Below, piece by piece: positions 10,665 to 21,109 of a DNA stretch of 64,000 nucleotides. The stretch is from Eutrophovita brisbanensis (GTDB taxonomy: Bacteria; Pseudomonadota; Gammaproteobacteria; Burkholderiales; Eutrophovitaceae). Positions within the stretch are counted from its first letter, which is position 1, and each line of letters opens with the position of its first letter. The stretch spans positions 1 through 64,000 of the forward strand of contig JAYQTM010000001.1 of NCBI GenBank assembly GCA_038147395.1, in the 5' to 3' direction. Both the position numbers and the translations under genes were made by a program. The notes below the pieces were generated by a model. That model did no database searches. It was not told the origin of the DNA and was given only the letters and a program-made list of their open reading frames with translations.

Positions 10665-11802
10665 AAAACTTCCTAAGTATTTTCGATAAACAATCAGCCA
10701 TATATTCTACGTCATCAAAAGAAATATGAGGACCAACGGGAAGCGAGATTGATCGATCAGATATTTGTTGCGCAACTTTGTACATCGAGGGATCAACCTG
10801 ATATTTTTTTTGGTAATACATCATTTGAGGCACTGGCTTCGGATAGTAAATACTCGATCCAACGCCCATCTCCTTTAAGGCGTTCATAATCTGCGGTCTG
10901 ACTGAGCGTATACCGTCATCCAACATCATGCCTGCGCAGTAATAAACGCTATTAAATCTAGCATCAGATTTTTGCTTCAGAAGGGACACCCCTGGGAGAT
11001 CTTCAATTAATCCGGACAAATGGTCATAGTTGTTTTTACGGTGTTGAATAAAGTTTGGCAGTTTCTTAACCTGCTCAATTCCTATCGCGGCATGAATCTC
11101 ACTCATTCGATAATTAAACCCAAGCTCCGGAACATCATACATACCGGGCAAGCTTCTCTCCCCATGACTGCGATCAACACCGAAAGCCCTAAGATGTCGT
11201 AACCGTTCCGCAAGCTCAGAATCCCTGCAAATAACTTCATTCCTCCCTCTGCAGTCGTCATATGCTTGACTGGATAAAACGAAAACGCCAGCGTCTCCGT
11301 GTAAACCCACGCACGCCATCGAGTGTCGCACCAGGAGCTAACGCACAATCCTCCACAACGAACAAATTGTGTTTATCGGCGATCTTGACGACCTGTGTCA
11401 TGTCGACCGGAATACCAAGGTAATGCACAACAGCAATCGCTTTCGTATTATCGTTGATAGCACTCTCAATCTTGGATATGTCAATGTTTCCCGATATCGA
11501 TTCCGCATCGACGAACACTGAGTCGCGCCACATAACTCAACAGCATGGGCTGTGGCAACATGGGTCTGCGCAGGAACAATCACCTCATCGCCCTCTTTCA
11601 AACCCATAGAAAAATACAAAAGATGCATCCCTGCTGTACAAGATGACACACTGACCGCATGGGAACTATTTGCGAATTCAGCGAATAGCGATTCAAAAGT
11701 ATTGGCCTTTGGTGCTTGTACGAGTATGGGCCCACCTAGAACCTCAAGAACTGCAGAGACTTCCTCGCTGTCAATCAATGGTTTTCCAAATGGTATACGC
11801 AT
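10657..11802 (-). pseudogene. DegT/DnrJ/EryC1 sugar aminotransferase, frame-disrupted
   Basis: Three overlapping frames give a complete PLP-dependent sugar aminotransferase of about 380 residues: IPFGKPLIDSEEV at the start, CTAGMHLLYF, then FVVEDCALAPGATLDG, FSFYPVKHMTTAEGGM (with the PLP-binding Lys in YPVKHM) and GFNYRMSEIHAAIG. Shifts lie near 11,470 and twice within 11,260-11,330. The enzyme transfers an amino group from glutamate to a keto-sugar nucleotide. It sits between the Gfo/Idh oxidoreductase, which could make the keto group, and the epimerase, so the three likely act in sequence. Confidence 0.75.
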
Positions 11803-11803
11803 T

Positions 11804-12827
11804 TCAATAACTAACTTTCATTGGTAACTTTTCTCGAATTGAATCTTCAATGGTTAACGAAATATTCATCACATCCAGCACTTCCGATGCGGTAACAGCA
11901 GGAGGATCGCCGTCAAGTATACTCGCTACGAACGAGCTCAATACCTTAATTTTGCTCGAGCTTGAACCTGGATACGCAGCGCAAGCTTGTTCGTTGGCCA
12001 CATCTCCAGACCGGGACCATTGGTAGAAAGCGCCCGGATGGCTTTGAGTAAAAGTACCGGTAGTGCCGTAGAGCGCAACCTTATGAAAATGCGGAGTGAC
12101 ACTCGCAAAATTTGCCGTCACTTTTAAGACCGCCCCAGTGTCCATTGTCATCACGGAAACGACGGTATCTGGTTTTTTAAATCTCGTACCTGAGGTAGCG
12201 ATCTTTACCCCATAAGCGAAAACTTCAGTCACACGGCTGTTTTGTTAACCAAGTCAACAATCGATCATATGTATCGCCCACCATGCACGACTGAATAACC
12301 TTCGGTATCCGCCCTCCATCCTTGAGTAATCTTGTGCAACCGACCGTAGTCATAATCGCCCTCGAAATAATAAAGGTCGCCAAATTCATTACTTTCTATT
12401 CTGGACTTCAGTTGCTTGAACCGCTCGACCTCTCTTAAAACAAAATTGGACGATAATTTTAAGTGCGGATTAGCGCCAAGGGCTTGTTTTATATTTATAA
12501 ATTCTTTCCGAGTTAAACACAGTGGCTTCTCCACGAAAACATGCTTCTCCGAACGTAACGCTGCCAAAATCTGATCACCATGAAACTGGTCGTACGACGC
12601 TATTGAAACAAGATCAATATTCGGATCATTGAGAATATCCGTGGCATTGGAAACAAGTTTTACTCCCGGGAAATGACGACCTACTTCATTTAATTTCATT
12701 ACATCAGAATCACAAAAGTGCAACGAGATTGCACTTCGGGTTAGTCTCGTAGCCAACTGCGTGCCTCTCTCCAACACCAAGCCCTATTACGGCTGTGTTC
12801 AATTTTTTATCTTTTCTCGACTTCATT
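11804..12827 (-). pseudogene. Gfo/Idh/MocA-family oxidoreductase, one frameshift
   Basis: The reading starts at the ATG at 12825-12827 (MKSRKDKKLNTAVIGLG), with the Rossmann glycine motif disturbed by a shift near 12,780. IDLVSIASYDQFH and KHVFVEKPLCLT follow, the latter giving the family's conserved EKP. A second shift near 12,250 separates the C-terminal domain, which has TFTQSHPGAFYQW and ends KLPMKVSY. These enzymes oxidise or reduce sugars and inositols with NAD(P). Its ATG overlaps the TGA of the upstream cytidylyltransferase as ATGA, showing translational coupling. Confidence 0.7.
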
Positions 12828-13496
12828 TCCTCGGAATTCTGTCCAAAATGAACGCGGTAGCTTGCTCCCAGGTCACAGATTCGCCATACCTGCGCAGTAT
12901 GTGCTCAACTGACCGAAAATCCTCCTCCGAATCAACTGATAACTGAACCTCTTTAAAAGAAGTTCCGTTTGTGAAAGACCTGATTGAAAACCCACTGTGA
13001 TTTGAATAAAGAACTGGGTCACATGCTCTACTTCGTGGGCAGTCTTGGCAAGCGAGTTGGCTAAGTGAAGCGCAGACAATTTGATGACCTCAACGGACTG
13101 ACCCTTCGGGAACGTTCTGGTAAGAATATTGGTGACTAAGTCGCAAGGCTTATCGAGAAAAATTCTTACTCCCCGATCGATTAACGCAGGATCGATTAAT
13201 GGACTATCGCCATTAATCCTCACACATGCCTGCTCCGTAACCTCCGCACACCTCAAGTACCGCTCCGAGCACATTGTCTAGAGAGCCCCTAAAACACGCA
13301 ATCTCCTCCGACTCGCAATATTCATAAATTATGTCATCAGATTGGTCGGTAGAAGTTGCCACCACACATTGACGTATTGATGACGCACGACTAACACGAT
13401 CGTAAACCCAACGAATCATTGGCTTATCGACCATTACACGTAAACTTTTACCAGGAAGACGTTTTGATGTCATCCGCGCTTGTATGATTGCGGCAT
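12824..13496 (-). pseudogene. SpsF-like/CMP-sugar cytidylyltransferase, frame-disrupted
   Basis: The N-terminal reading gives IIQARMTSKRLPGKSL, the nucleotide-binding signature of CMP-KDO/CMP-sialate and SpsF-type cytidylyltransferases, followed by MIRWVYDRV and VVATSTDQSDD. After a shift near 13,250 it continues VRINGDSPLIDPALID, and after another near 13,000 ends SVDSEEDFRSVEHILRR. The start codon is out of frame by one base (ATG at 13494-13496). SpsF-like proteins accompany SpsE/NeuB synthases, so this one probably activates the nonulosonate product as a CMP-sugar. Confidence 0.65.
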
Positions 13497-13550
13497 AATT
13501 AATTAGTCACGGCTTCCTACACATTGAATTAAAGGCGCTGTATCTTGACC

Positions 13551-14856
13551 CTAAGCTCTAACAACATTGGAGAAATCGCTCTCGTAAACACCGCGCGTAT
13601 CGATGATGAGAGACGACTCTTTTTGCAACATTGTGTAGTCTATTGAGTCGTGATCTGTTGCTATGAGAATTGCGTCACACTCTCTTGCTAATTCAGCGGA
13701 CAAAATTTCACTCTTGAGAGTAAAGTGATGGTCTCGCATCTTTGGTAGCGCCCGAACGTACGGGTCGACATAACTCAACAATGCCTCCTGCTCTTGCAAT
13801 ATCTCCATAATCTTTATCGCGGGCGATTCACGTACATCATCAACATTTTTTTTATAAGCGACCCCCAAGATTAGAACTTTGGACCCCTTAACTGATTTAC
13901 CCACCGCATTCAGCGCAGCCACCAGCTTTGAAACGACCCACTTCGGCATGTTCGTGTTAATTTCCCCAGCTAACTCTATAAATTTGGTGTCAACTCCAAA
14001 CTCTTTCGCTTTCCAAGTCAGGTAAAGGGATCAATAGGGGATACAATGTCCGCCAAATCCCGGACCAGGGTAATAAGGAGTAAACCCAAACGGTTTTGTA
14101 GCTGCGGCCTTAATAACTTCGTGGATGTTGATTCCCATGCGGTCACACACGATTTTCATCTCATTGACAAGTCCGATGTTTATCGAGCGGTGTATGTTCT
14201 CTAGCAATTTTGTCATCTCTGCAACCTTCAATGAAGAGACTGATACAACCTCATCGACAATTGATCCATACAAAGAGCGTCCAACATCTAAACAATCTTT
14301 CGTGTGGCCACCAACTATTTTAGGAGTAGTCTTTGTGTTGAATTTATTGTTACCTGGATCTCTCTCTCAGGAGAGTAAACAAGAAAAATTTTTCGCCAAT
14401 ATTCATGCCGGACTCAGTTAGCCTAGTTAGCAACTCCTCCTCAGTAGTCCCGGGGTAAGTCGTACTCTCCAACGAAATAACCTGTCCAGCCTTTAAATGT
14501 GGCTGTAACATTTCGAAAGTTTTTACTACGAAACTTAAATCTGGCTCTCTAGTTTTAGTAAGCGGCGTGGGTACACATAGAATCAAGGCGTCTAATCTCT
14601 CAACAATAGAAAATTCCGTAGTCGCCGAAAATCCATTTGCTTGGGCATTGGAGATCTCTGAGTGCGAAATATGGCCTATGTAGCTTTGACCAGCATTTAA
14701 TATTCTTACCTTATTTGCATCAACGTCGAATCCAACAACGCGGAATTTCTCATGAGAAAATCTAAGCGCCAACGGTAGACCAACGTAACCGAGGCCAAAT
14801 ATTCCTATCAGAGCGCTCTTGTCCCTGAGCTTTTCAAGTAGCTGGTCCTTATACAT
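13551..14856 (-). pseudogene. UDP-sugar 6-dehydrogenase (WbpA/UDP-GlcNAc dehydrogenase type), frame-disrupted
   Basis: Three segments assemble to about 430 residues. The first (from 14856) has IGIFGLGYVGLPLAL, CVPTPLT and SLESTTYPGTTEE; the middle has ENIHRSINIGLVNE and YPGPGFGGHCIP with the catalytic Cys; the last has LILGVAYKKNVDDVRES and ends with an NAD-domain ATDHDSIDY. Shifts lie near 14,370-14,390, 14,030 and 13,950. The family oxidises UDP-glucose, UDP-GlcNAc or UDP-ManNAc at C6 in two NAD-dependent steps. The YPGPGFGGHC form fits the WbpA/WbpO-type hexosaminuronate branch better than plain UDP-glucose dehydrogenase, but this is an inference. Confidence 0.75.
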
Positions 14857-14931
14857 GTCCCCCTGTTCCTTTATGACTTTTTCTCAAAACTTCTCTGGCG
14901 CCGATTTCGCAAAATATACATTAGCTAACTA

Positions 14932-16684
14932 CTAACCTTTATTGCATACCTCTGCGTATGTACCCTCTAGGGCGACCGCACCGTCCTTGATGACAACTAC
15001 GCGATCGCAGCAGGCGAGCGAGTTAAGACTGTGCGACACCATGATCACCGTCACCCCGTCACAATGATCGATAATCCTACGTACGACCTCCGCCTCCATC
15101 TGAGTATCGAGCGCGTTAGTAGCTTCGTCGAGTATTAATAGTTTTGGCTCATGGTATAAAGCGCGCGCAATACCGATTCTTTGCCTTTGACCACCTGAAA
15201 GGACAGCACCATTCTCACCAACGACGGTGTCATATTTACTCGGGAACTTCTCGATCACAAAATCATGTAAACCGGCGACTTTTGCAACCATCTCTAACCT
15301 GTCGATATCGATCAGTCGATCATCCATTCCGAGCGCAATATTTGCGGCGATCGTATCGTCACAAAGATAGATTTGTTGTGGCACGTATCCAATCAAGGCG
15401 TGCCAAGATCGCCTGTTATTGTCATCGATAACTTCATCGTCGCCTCTCAACTCGCCCTCACACGGATCGATTAACCCAGCAATAAGATCCAACACGGTCG
15501 TCTTCCTGATCCGGTTGCTCGATTAAACCAACAGCCGTATTAACGTGAACGATTAGATTCAGATTGTTAATCGTCGAGGCAGCGGCGTTCGGATAAGCGA
15601 AAGCCACATTGTTCAATTCGATACATTTATTCAAGCACAGAAAGCCTGAGGTAGCTACGGTATGTTTCCCTACGTTTTCCGTCAAATCTACATAAACCTT
15701 TTCAACCGTTGACCCGGAAAATTTTAGCTGTATTGATGATCGATAAATCTGCTGAAGCGCTGGTAGAATCTTGTAACCGGCAAAGGTAAAAATTCCAGCT
15801 AGCGGCAAGAAACTCGCAAAGTTATCAGCAGCAGAAAAATAGATAACGAGAATGACTATCACTCCTCCACCGAAAACGAGGCCCTCCAGAACAAATCTAG
15901 GGACTTGTCCAAATACATGTGCGAATGCCTGAGCTCGCGCATAAACCTTTGCTGGGTGTGTAAATCGATCTAAATACACCTTCTCTAGCCCAGATAATGC
16001 GAGCGATTTGTTAGGGGCTAAAGCCTCGCCTGCGATTAGAAAGCGTTGCTCGTTCGCGGTGACCCTATCGTGCCCTAGCCACCAATGACCTCTCCCGAAA
16101 ACACGTAAAAACCAAAACACTGAAGCGAGAGTTACGGTTACGACGATAGTAGCTAACGGATTCACGACGAAAAGCAGTACGAGAAGGAAACTCACAGCAA
16201 TAGTTTGTGAAATTAAACTCAACAAAGGAATAACTGCTTGTTGGGTGATATGACCGACCTCCGACAACATAGATTTCGACAAGTCGGAAGAGTGTCGATA
16301 CAGTCTTTTAGAGTATGAAAGACCTAAATACTCGATGAATAATTTCTTACTAATGACCATTTCGGCAGTAAGCGCAAAATTCATCTGAGTATATGAATTG
16401 ATTGCTTTGAGAGATATCGAGAAAACTAACAAGAAAAAAACCGCCGCCCCTAATAGTAAGACCATTTTTTCTGCACTGTGAAGGCCTAGGATTTGTCGAA
16501 GATTTGCTAGAAAAGCATTACTCTCGATTATGCTGGGGTCAGATAGAACAGCAATTAGAGGCATGATGGAAAGCTACCCCAGAGAATCCAGAATCGCTAT
16601 CGCAGTCATAGTCAGAGCACAAACTCATCCCTCGACTTTTTAATTCGGGAACAACATGAATACTAACTTTCTCAAAGTTCCCAT
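14932..16684 (-). pseudogene. ABC transporter with fused membrane and ATPase domains (PglK/MsbA-like), frame-disrupted
   Basis: The first part has about five hydrophobic helices (for example FFLLVFSISLKAIN and VSFLLVLLFVVNPLATIVV) and the linker ELNNVAFAYP. The ATPase part has IGYVPQQIYLCD (Q-loop), VLSGGQRQRIGIARALY (signature) and LLILDEATNALD (Walker B). The Walker A motif, expected around GATGSGKTT, is broken by two single-base losses at about 15,515-15,525, and the extreme N-terminus by one or two more near 16,570-16,640. This architecture exports lipid-linked oligosaccharides (PglK) or lipid A core (MsbA); within this locus flipping of the lipid-linked repeat unit is likely. Confidence 0.75.
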
Positions 16685-16694
16685 GAAATCAGCC

Positions 16695-17655
16695 CTAAGT
16701 CGCAGATCTTACGTATTCAGCGTATGTTCTGACCAACCCATCCCTTAAGCTCACCGTCGGCCCCCAACCAAGTTCCCGGACCCTCGAGCTGTCCATCAGT
16801 TTTCTGGGGGTTCCATCTGGCTTCCTACGATCGAATTCAATTTCCCCCCGGGTATTCAGTCACTTTTTATCAATTGTGCCAGATCGCGAATACTAATCTC
16901 CTCTCCCGATCCGACATTGACGTGGCTAGTACTCGTAGCGCTATGCCTGTAGAAGTCACCCTTGTCTACATTCATCAACATAACACAAGCAACCGCCAAA
17001 TCATCGACACAAAAATTCCCTTAGAGGAGTTCCTGTGCCCCATATTTTTACAGTTGGAATGCCGTTGAGTTTCGCCTCATGAAAACGTCAATTAGTCCGG
17101 GGATGACGTGACTATCGTTCGGGTGATAGTTATCGCCAACTCCGTACAGGTTCGTCGGCATTACGCTCCTAAAGTCAGGTCCGTTTGTATCCCTAGCGTA
17201 CTGCCTGTTATAACTCTCACACAATTTTATCCCCGCGATTTTCGCAACGGCGTAAGGTTCATTACTCTGCTCTAGTTTCCCACTCAACAAAGCCTCTTCG
17301 CTCATTGGCTGATTTGCGTATTTTGGATATATGCAGCTGGAACCTAGAAACAAAATTTTCCGAACTCCAGCAACGAATGCCGCGTGAATTATATTTAACT
17401 GGATCATTAAATTTTCGTATATAAAGTCAGCCGGATAACGCTGATTCGCATTTATTCCGCCTACACGCGCAGCAGCAAGATAAACCTGTTCGATTTTTCT
17501 TTAGCAAAAATCGCTGACTACCAATTAGTTTGTCAAGTCCAACTCTGAGCGACTACGGGTTATGATGTTTTGGTAGCCTAGAGATCTTAGCTCTCTTTCA
17601 ATCGCGGAACCCACCATACCTCGGTGTCCTGCTACATAAATTTTCTCATTGCCAT
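16695..17655 (-). pseudogene. fcl: GDP-L-fucose synthase, frame-disrupted
   Basis: The enzyme epimerises and reduces GDP-4-keto-6-deoxy-mannose to GDP-L-fucose with NADPH. Visible motifs are VAGHRGMVGSAIE near the start, YLAAARVGGI, LFLGSSCIYPKYANQP, the catalytic YAVAKIAGIKLCESY and PTNLYGVGDNYHP. The C-terminal reading SIRDLAQLI and DGELKGWVGQ is also as in WcaG. Shifts occur near 17,650, 17,510, 17,060 and 16,870. It directly follows gmd, its pathway partner, at 15 bases spacing. Confidence 0.8.
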
Positions 17656-17670
17656 GTGTGATTTAAAACC

Positions 17671-18744
17671 TTAAAAAATGAGCGGGTATTTGCCAACGGA
17701 AGCACCTAGCTCGTCTTGCGCTAACCGGAAATCTTCCTCCACCATCTCACTTACCATCTCTTCAAACGATATCTTTGGAACCCACTCCAATTCAGCTTTC
17801 TGCACGACTTGCGTCACCGAGTAAGTACTCACCTCTGTTGGTCTAAAGTATCTCTCATCAACTTTTACTATGTCTTGGCCCCTACCGACCCTATCTCTGC
17901 AACACACTCGCCCCGCCATCCTATATTCATGTCTAGCTTCTTCGCCGCGATCTCAACAAATTCTCTGACTGAATACTGATGACCAGTTGCGATAACGTAA
18001 TCTTTTGGGAAATCCTGCTGTAACATCAGCCACTGCATTTCAACATAGTCTTTGGCATGCCCCCAGTCCCGCTTAGCATCTAAATTCCCCAAGAACAAAG
18101 TTTCTTGTAAGCCCAACTGATCCTTGACAGCGCTCTGGTGATTTTTCTCGTTACGAACGTCTCACCTCGTCTAGGGGATTCGTGATTAAGTAAAATACCG
18201 TTACAGGCAAATACTCCGTAAGCCTCGCGATAGTTCACCGTAATCCAATACGCGTATAATTTTGCTACAGCATAAGGACTTCGAGGATAGAACGGAGTAC
18301 ATTCATTTTGAGGTATCTCCTTTACCTGTCCATATAGCTCGGACGTGGATGCTTGATAAAAACGCGTCTTGTGGATCAAATCAAGGGTTTTGATTGCCTC
18401 AGTATCCTTAAAGCCCCAAGAGCATCCGAGTTGGCAGTATACTCTGGCTCCTCGAATGAGACCGCGACATGACTTTGCGCCGCCAGGTTATAAATCTCAT
18501 CGGGTTGAACACTTTTATCACTCGCTGCAACGAGCTCGAATCAGTCAAGTCGCCATGATGGAGAACAAATCTCTGGTCATTCTCGTGCGGATCCTGGTAC
18601 AAATGATCTATACGAGCCGTGTTGAATAAAGAGGTCCGTCTCTTGATTCCCGTGGACTTTGTAACCTTTATTGAGAAACTCCGCAAGATAGGACCCATCT
18701 TGCCCCGTAACGCCCGTTATTAACGCGACCTTTTCATGTGCCAT
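17671..18744 (-). pseudogene. gmd: GDP-mannose 4,6-dehydratase, frame-disrupted
   Basis: Gmd makes GDP-4-keto-6-deoxy-D-mannose from GDP-mannose. The start at 18742-18744 (MAHEKVALITGVTGQDGSYL) has a GGAGA ribosome-binding site just upstream. Further segments show KRRTSLFNTARIDHLY, RFYQASTSELYGQV, SPYAVAKLYAYW with the YxxxK pair, FACNGILLNHESPRRG and VKVDERYFRPTEV. The pieces are split by shifts near 18,690, 18,450, 18,130 and 17,890. The repaired length of about 355 residues is normal. It shares the pathway with manC upstream and fcl downstream. Confidence 0.85.
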
Positions 18745-18819
18745 TTTTATCTCTCCGGTAACCGATATATTTTTTCAAGGTGTAACGAAGAATGCACGGC
18801 CACCCAATGCTTGTAAATA

Positions 18820-20027
18820 CTAGCGTGTAACTCGACCGTACTGATCATCATATCGAATGATATCGTCCTCGCCGAGGTAATCTCCAGACTGAACCTCGAT
18901 AATTTCAAGTGGTTCACGAGTTGGATTGATCAACCGGTGTAATTCACCAACGGGGATGGTAACGGATTGTCCCACACCTAAAGACAAGGTGGTTTCTCCA
19001 CAAATAACCTCCGCCGAACCCCTAACCACCAACCAATGCTCAGATCGGTGTAAATGCTTTTGAAGACTCAACCTGCCTCCAGGGCTAACCTCTATTCGCT
19101 TAACTTTCGTTCCATCCCTCTGATCGAGTACGTGGTATGACCCCCATGGGCGACGAACTCTAAGATGAGCGATTGTTTCCTCTCTCGAATCGTCCGACAA
19201 TCTTGAACGACTTTTGAGATACCACGAAGCATCCCTAGCGGATACCAGAACAGCATCATCGGTCTCTACTACACCACATCTCGTACGCCGCTAATGACAC
19301 CAAACGGTTGTTAGCGATTACGAATGAGTTTTCAGTTTGATATATGAACGTCTCCTGGGTAACGTTACCAAATACATCCTTCTCGTTATGCCTCCAAACG
19401 GCATCCCAGGTTCCTAAATCATCCCACCCCGCGCGAAGAGGCACCATGGCAACTCCGTCTCCCGAGTGCGCGCACTTTTCAAGAACGGCCACATCGACAG
19501 AAACACTCGGATTAAGGGAATAATCATTTTCTCATCTAACCTCGTGTAGCAATCAGCTTGCTCGCGCAACTCCATGCCGCTTTCGTGTGCTCTGAGCACC
19601 TCAGGTGCATTCTCATGAACAATCGAAATCCAAGTCTACGCCAATAAGATAAAGCATCCGGAATTCCAAAAATATGATCCCGTCGCAAGGTACTCTCATG
19701 ATTTAGTTCTATTTGGCTTCTCCACAAAGCGATCAATAATGACATGTTCGAAATCGTCCGAGACCATCTTTCCGCATGACATGTATCCAAAAACCAGTTT
19801 CCGGCCTCTCAGGTGGTATGCCTAGAGCGACCACTTTCCACCTGAAGCAATGCTTATAGCCTGATATTGCATTGGAAAATGCATCCGGGTTATCTACATG
19901 GTGATCTGATGGAGAAATCACTAAAACTGGATCGTCCTCATTTGATAAAGCATGCAAAGCCGCGAACGTCACTGCTGGAGCAGTATTTTCTTACGACAAG
20001 TTCAATCAAAAGGAAAACATCAGCAGG

Positions 20028-20028
<1 letters not shown>
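18820..20028 (-). pseudogene. manC: Mannose-1-phosphate guanylyltransferase, 5'-truncated and frame-disrupted
   Basis: The C-terminal 126 residues are the type II phosphomannose isomerase-like cupin (RPWGSYHVLDQ, HRSEHWLVVRG, LINPTREPLEIIEVQ). Before it lie the guanylyltransferase segments GWDDLGTWDAVW, FLDTCHAE-like, and VLVISPSDHHVDNP. The protein can be traced back only to the equivalent of about residue 80 of E. coli CpsB (reading LLIEPVVRKNTAPAV after repair). The N-terminal GGSGTRLWPLSR nucleotide-binding loop is absent: the sequence runs directly into a tRNA. Shifts lie near 19,960, 19,800, 19,700, 19,600, 19,470, 19,270 and 19,200. Confidence 0.8.
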
Positions 20029-20081
<53 letters not shown>

Positions 20082-20099
20082 ATCAAAATTTGACTCATT

Positions 20100-21093
20100 T
20101 CGGTTGCAAACCGAACGCGTTTTTTTACACCAAAACCCATCAAACTTCAAAAAACCATTCAAATCATCAACGCCATACATGAGCTATTTATTTACATCGG
20201 ATTCACGCTTAAATGCTGTGATCCAAGATCTTTTGTTTGAGGGCAAGGCGCCGATAAAATCGAACAAAAGAACATATAAACGAATGCCGTCATCTTAAGA
20301 TTAAAGACCTGGATAAAAGCAGCGGAAGAGATAATCGGGGTAATCGCACCGATCGCCCCCACTTAAGAGTGAGCGAAACTCATCGTTAGAGGACCTCACG
20401 AGCTTAATGGCCACATACAATGGATAGACAAAAATCTCCATATCGACAAGGCCCCAAAAAACAAACCACGCCTTACAAGCAATGCAGAAAACTCCGAATG
20501 AGATCCAGATAGATTTTTGATTTCGTATATTGCCACCAAGGACTAAGAAAGTCTATCTTTTTTAAGTATTTCTCAAGGTCGTAAAGTACCATCTTCGAAA
20601 CCAAAAAATAGAGATTGTTTTATCAATTCATAAAATCGATTATGAAGATAAGAACCGATGCCGTTTTATCTCTTTGAGGTAATATTCTCTCGAGATCGGC
20701 GTAATCACTAAATCCCGGCAGTTAGTAAACTTAGGCAGATAAAAAGAACTCAAACAGTCACCGATCGCTCCTGCGTAATCGTCAAATAAAAAAGATTATA
20801 CGCCAACAAATACAAGAACAACAGATATTAGCCCTACCACGAGATCATTAAGGATCTTTTAGAAATATAAAACACTAAAGTTACTGCCAGCACCATCAAC
20901 GCCAACGCACTTCTGGAGCCTGAAATAATAATAAAGTGGCTAGATGTCGCGATCGACGAAGCGCAAGGTCCCTCCACGACACGCTCAAACGATTGAATAG
21001 CACCAGACCAAGCATCATCGCGGCAAACACGGTAAGCGTGACGGGTCCACAAAATATGTAAGCAAAATTCCAAAAAGCTACGACTTTCCCCAA
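20100..21093 (-). other. Unresolved region with broken membrane-protein coding potential
   Basis: About 1 kb without an intact gene. The minus strand can be read in patches that look like hydrophobic membrane protein: WFVFWGLVDMEIFVYPLY near 20,430, LVVGLISVVLVFVGV near 20,790, and NFAYIFCGPVTLTVFAAM followed by LFNRLS near 21,010. The patches change frame every 50-150 bases. I recognise none of them. They may be a broken gene between the symporter and the tRNA, or the displaced end of the symporter plus a further gene. Nothing else was seen here. Confidence 0.35.
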
Positions 21094-21109
21094 TAATGCT
21101 CGGGGAATA

